From assembly GCA_032358255.1 (NCBI GenBank), contig JAULBX010025542.1, positions 1 to 59,526 of the forward strand: a stretch of DNA of 59,526 nucleotides, given 5' to 3'. The stretch comes from Heterotrichella gracilis. Taxonomy: Eukaryota; Sar; Xanthophyceae; Tribonematales; Xanthonemataceae. This document shows, in pieces, positions 56,118-59,526 of the stretch (positions are counted from its first letter, which is position 1; every line of letters starts with the position of its first letter). A program made the translations under genes and the position numbers. The notes beneath the pieces were generated by a model. It saw only the letters and a list, made by a program, of their open reading frames with translations. It searched no databases and had not been told where the DNA came from.

Positions 56118-59100
56118 TCAGCTGCGCCGCGGCGGCTTGAAATGTGTGGATTTCGAAGCTGCTTCATTGGTCAGTTCCATCAACACATTACGCACCCGCA
56201 TGTTGGTGCCGCGCAGCGGTGTTGGTGAGCCTGGCCGCGAGTCGGGTGGTGGGTCTGCTCCCAGTGCCTGCAGCACCTTGCGTAGCTCCTCCAGCTTGCG
56301 CTGCGCCATCACATAATTGCGAGTGGATGTCTCAGCAGACACGTCTGAGAAAAGCCGCCCTGCCACCCCTGCGCAGGAAGGGGAGGATTGTATCTCACCA
56401 GCTGCAGATCATTGCTGGGTGCCTGGGTATGCATTGCTCATATATTTTAACGGATCGCCTTGACACAAACTTTGGTGCAGCATGCCAGGAACTTCAGGGG
56501 CGGCCTGTGAGCCTAAAGGAGGTTGCACCCCTTACCACGCTTCCCCTCCCAGCCTGCCTACCTTGCAAGTGCTCCAGCTGCCTGAGCTCCTTATTCCTCG
56601 TACTAGTCACAATTTTGGCGATAGCGCTGAGCTGCCTCACAACATCTGCACGAGTGCTGATTTGGGCGGCGCGCTCCGGATGGCGTGTGATGCGGCGGAG
56701 GATGCTCACCGTCAGGAAGTAGATGTCCTGCAAGGCGGCCAGGCGTGTCAGTGTGCATCCGTGGGCATTTTTACTTTGCTTCAAAAAATGATACTTTAAT
56801 AATACTTTTCGAAATATGTGTAGCAAAAGTAATATATGAACTTCTTTCAAGGTGAAAGCCATAGTGAAAGCCAAGGAATGGTGCATTGTCAAGATGCGCC
56901 TGCATCCGATAATGCATCCAACACTGTGCAGGATTGTAATACCTGTAATTACATCCTGCTCTTGCAATAATTGTTTTAGCGTAAATGCAAAATCATTTGC
57001 CACCAGCATGCCACGGTCGCCGGCCCACGCAGTTGATCCATGTGATGCAATACCCAGGAATTCCTCAGACTATTCTTGCACACTTGCACCACACAAGCAT
57101 TTGTTTGGCGCACCTCCTTGTTGTCCCTATGTCCCTGCAATACATCCCCGATGACCTCCACGCTGTCGCGTATCCTAAAGACGATGCCCGCCAGCTCATC
57201 ATACTTGCACACGTTGTTCAGGATGGACAAGCAATGGCGCAGAACCTCACGCTTCTTCTCTGCGCTGCGGTCGCACAGGCTGCCCAGCGAGGTCACCAGC
57301 ACCTCTGCACCGCCGTCGCGTGCCACCAACTCGCAGCATGCCTGGCTGCAGCCTGTGTATTTGCTGATGGAGGAGCAGGCCTCCAGTGCCTGGGGGTGAC
57401 AACATGGGGCCATGGTGAGGGCTCTAATACAGCATATGCTGGGATTCAGGGACGGCGTGGAAGCTGCTCCAATGATGTGCATGCCAAAACCAAGGCACCG
57501 TTTACTGGGATACATCAGCGGTGATGCACAGTGCAGCTCAGGGCCTTTCCATGCACCATGCCTACAGCAATACAGCCATGTGGCAACAGAAAGACAGTCA
57601 CCTTGGAGAGGTCCTTCCGCTCATGCAGCAGCACTTGCAGCGACTGCCGGGTGCGCTCCCCAATGCTTAGCACAGACGCCTGCTGCGCTGCACGGTTGGT
57701 GGCAGCCTCGATGGCCTCCCGCGCTTGCTTCTTCTTCAGGCCCGCCTGCTTGCGCACACGGTACCCACGCCAGTGCGCCTGCACGACATGAGGCAATATC
57801 AGTTCATTGGACATGAAACAAGAGTGCATTTTTATGGAAAAATGCATTGGCTTTCCTCAGCAGACCATACTGCTGAATGCGCTTGCAATCAGAGTGTGGT
57901 AATACCCCACCTTGCTACCCGGACAGCATTTTTTTTATTTTTGAGGAACCTATATATATATACTAATTACATGCAGTCATTTTGAACCGTAGTGTGCCTG
58001 CAGCGTGACCTTATGATGCAGTGAGAAACTGTGCTATGGACTCCCATGGCCTCAGGCCCACCACCCAGGAATTCAGCCAGCCATGGCTTTGAGCATTGAA
58101 GCCATACCTGGATGGCAGCTGCCGCGCTGTGGGAGGCTTGCAGCCTGGAGCGGGTAATCACCCCCCTCGCATGTCGCTGGATGTGCACCGCTGCTGCAGT
58201 GCGCCTGGCCATGATGCACTTCCAGCACCGCTGCACCACAATGGCAGCACGCCTGCACACATGCATAACCCTGTGAGAAACCTCCAATGAGAATTTTTCA
58301 GTCCTCCAATGCATTTACTCACTCAATGACCTGGCTCCCCGCACTACACCCTACCAGGACTCCTCCTTGACCACACCGACCCCACCTCATCAGCCCTCCA
58401 CCTTCCACAACCCCCACATGACTGCAAAAACCCATCCTTGAAGTGCGACGAGCATGCATGGGTCCCCACCTGAGCCGCACAAAGTGCAGCCTGTCCCTTG
58501 CGGTGTGCGCCCAGGGTGCGATGACCCGCAGGGCCGCCAGGCGCTGGTGCACGCGCTGCATGGTGGCCTTGCGCGCGCGGTGGCAGCGGAATGCCTCCTG
58601 TATGCGCATGGCCGCCACCAGACGCCGCTTGTACTGCTCCGCCACGCGCTGCAGCTCCTTCATGGCCTGCTTCAGCCCAAGGGTGGCGCGCACACTGCAA
58701 CAGAAAACTCACAATTTAATTCACTTTTGATTTATATGCATGTGAGTATGTGACATGCACGTAATCAGTCTCATGGGTGCATGAATTGGAGACCTTGTAC
58801 TGCTGCCATGCAATTTCATTTACAGCTCTAAAACAGCACGAACATTGCACGCCCTCAAAAGTCATGAGGTGCACCATTTACAGGCAATATTCCCGCCAAT
58901 TGAATGCATTTTTGACTTTTAAAACAAAGTGTTTGTACCATTGCTTTGACAACATCTGTTCCACAGCCTTCATATATTGCTTCCAACATGCAACACACCA
59001 CTTTTTGTGCACCAATCAACAGTTGAACACTTCAGTCAACATACAACACGCGGACGGGGAATGGTGCATACCGCTTGGCCGCCGCATGCCGCCGCACTGC

Positions 59101-59526
59101 CCGTTGGATGGTGACCGTAGCTGCCTGCTGCCGCGCAACCATGCAGCGGGCCAGGTGTCGCCTGGTGTACTTCTGGACAACGGCTGCGGCCTTGTGGTCC
59201 CGCAGCAGCAGGCGTGCCTGCCTGCCCCTCCAGTGCACCTGCGATTGATAGACCAGGCGATCGAGGTTTCGATTTGAGGAGTTCAGCTGTGATCAAGAAT
59301 CTTGGGGTCTCCAGCCATCCACTGACACCACCTCTTCGCCTACTAAAACCTAGCACTAGCAGCAATGCCAGCACAGTTCAGAAGCAATTTTTGCTCAATC
59401 CCAATCTAGCTGCTTCTGTCACAGCCTCCACAATGTGGTGTACCACAGGTCATGCCACCTCACCTGCAGCACCACTGCTGCCCCTTGCAGCTGCATGTAC
59501 GATGTGTACTGCGCCCATCCCCGGAA
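56118..59526 (-). CDS. ASPM-like IQ-motif protein, partial (5' end outside window)
   Basis: ASPM proteins focus spindle poles and bind calmodulin light chains through IQ motifs. The gene enters from the right edge. Exons near 59230-59050, 58690-58440, 58250-58100 and 57780-57600 encode repeated IQ-type helices (AATVTIQRAVRRHAAAKR, AAIVVQRCWKCIMARRTA, AAVHIQRHARGVITRSR, AAMRIQEAFRCHRARKA, AHWRGYRVRKQAG). The exons that follow (about 57390-57110 and 56730-56565) encode an armadillo-like C-terminal region: EACSSISKYTGCSQACCELV, GGAEVLVTSLGSL, CLSILNNVCKYDELAGIVF, VSILRRITRHPERAAQI. The last exon ends at 56118-56120. The order of IQ array then ARM-like domain matches the C-terminal half of plant ASPM homologues. 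The calponin-homology part would lie beyond the window. Confidence 0.8.

Overview
The window looks like nuclear DNA of a green alga, most likely a chlorophyte of the trebouxiophyte type. That placement is inferred from gene content and not tested. The genes are eukaryotic: nearly all are split by GT-AG introns of roughly 100-600 bases. Several belong to families of plants and green algae: a Tic22-like plastid import protein, a plastid-type elongation factor P, an EGY1-like thylakoid site-2 protease, a DUF2358-SOUL protein, a plant-type DYRK kinase and a plant-type ASPM. The DNA is rich in TGCATGCA palindromes and in scattered telomere-like CCCTAAA/TTTAGGG motifs, most of them in introns close to splice sites.

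Layout, left to right: 1-1157 no gene; 1158-4059 (-) membrane-anchored glycosyltransferase-like protein; 4732-7522 (+) conserved protein of unknown function; 8304-9188 (-) hypothetical protein with a transit-like N-terminus and a frameshift; 10557-11828 (+) single-exon U-box protein; 11926-12476 first copy of a dispersed 0.5-kb repeat; 13341-14103 (+) broken tryptophanyl-tRNA synthetase; 14150-14992 (-) ORF with a possible transposon-type cysteine cluster; 15693-20049 (+) hexokinase; 20312-20822 second copy of the dispersed repeat; 21379-25959 (-) LisH-DYRK kinase; 27102-28948 (-) elongation factor P; 30107-33111 (+) Tic22-like; 34269-36726 (-) DUF2358-SOUL; 37332-39629 (+) unknown gene; 39640-42461 (-) PhoD-like phosphatase lacking its C-terminus; 45161-50014 (+) EGY1-like protease; 51447-54860 (+) RRS1 ribosome-biogenesis factor; 56118-59526 (-) ASPM-like protein running off the right edge.

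The genes do not form one pathway; this is an ordinary nuclear neighbourhood in which several products (EF-P, Tic22-like, SOUL, EGY1) are expected in the plastid. The most unusual feature is that exon edges of at least three genes (hexokinase, Tic22-like, EGY1-like) are copied in tandem into the neighbouring intron or 3' flank. These copies often keep a splice site, carry CCCTAAA/TTTAGGG motifs, and in one case differ from the true exon almost only at synonymous positions before an in-frame stop. Other points of interest are the 0.5-kb repeat behind two gene ends, a perfect 26-base-arm hairpin in an intron, a truncated PhoD, a decayed tRNA synthetase beside a transposon-like ORF, and several single-base frame breaks that may be real or assembly errors.
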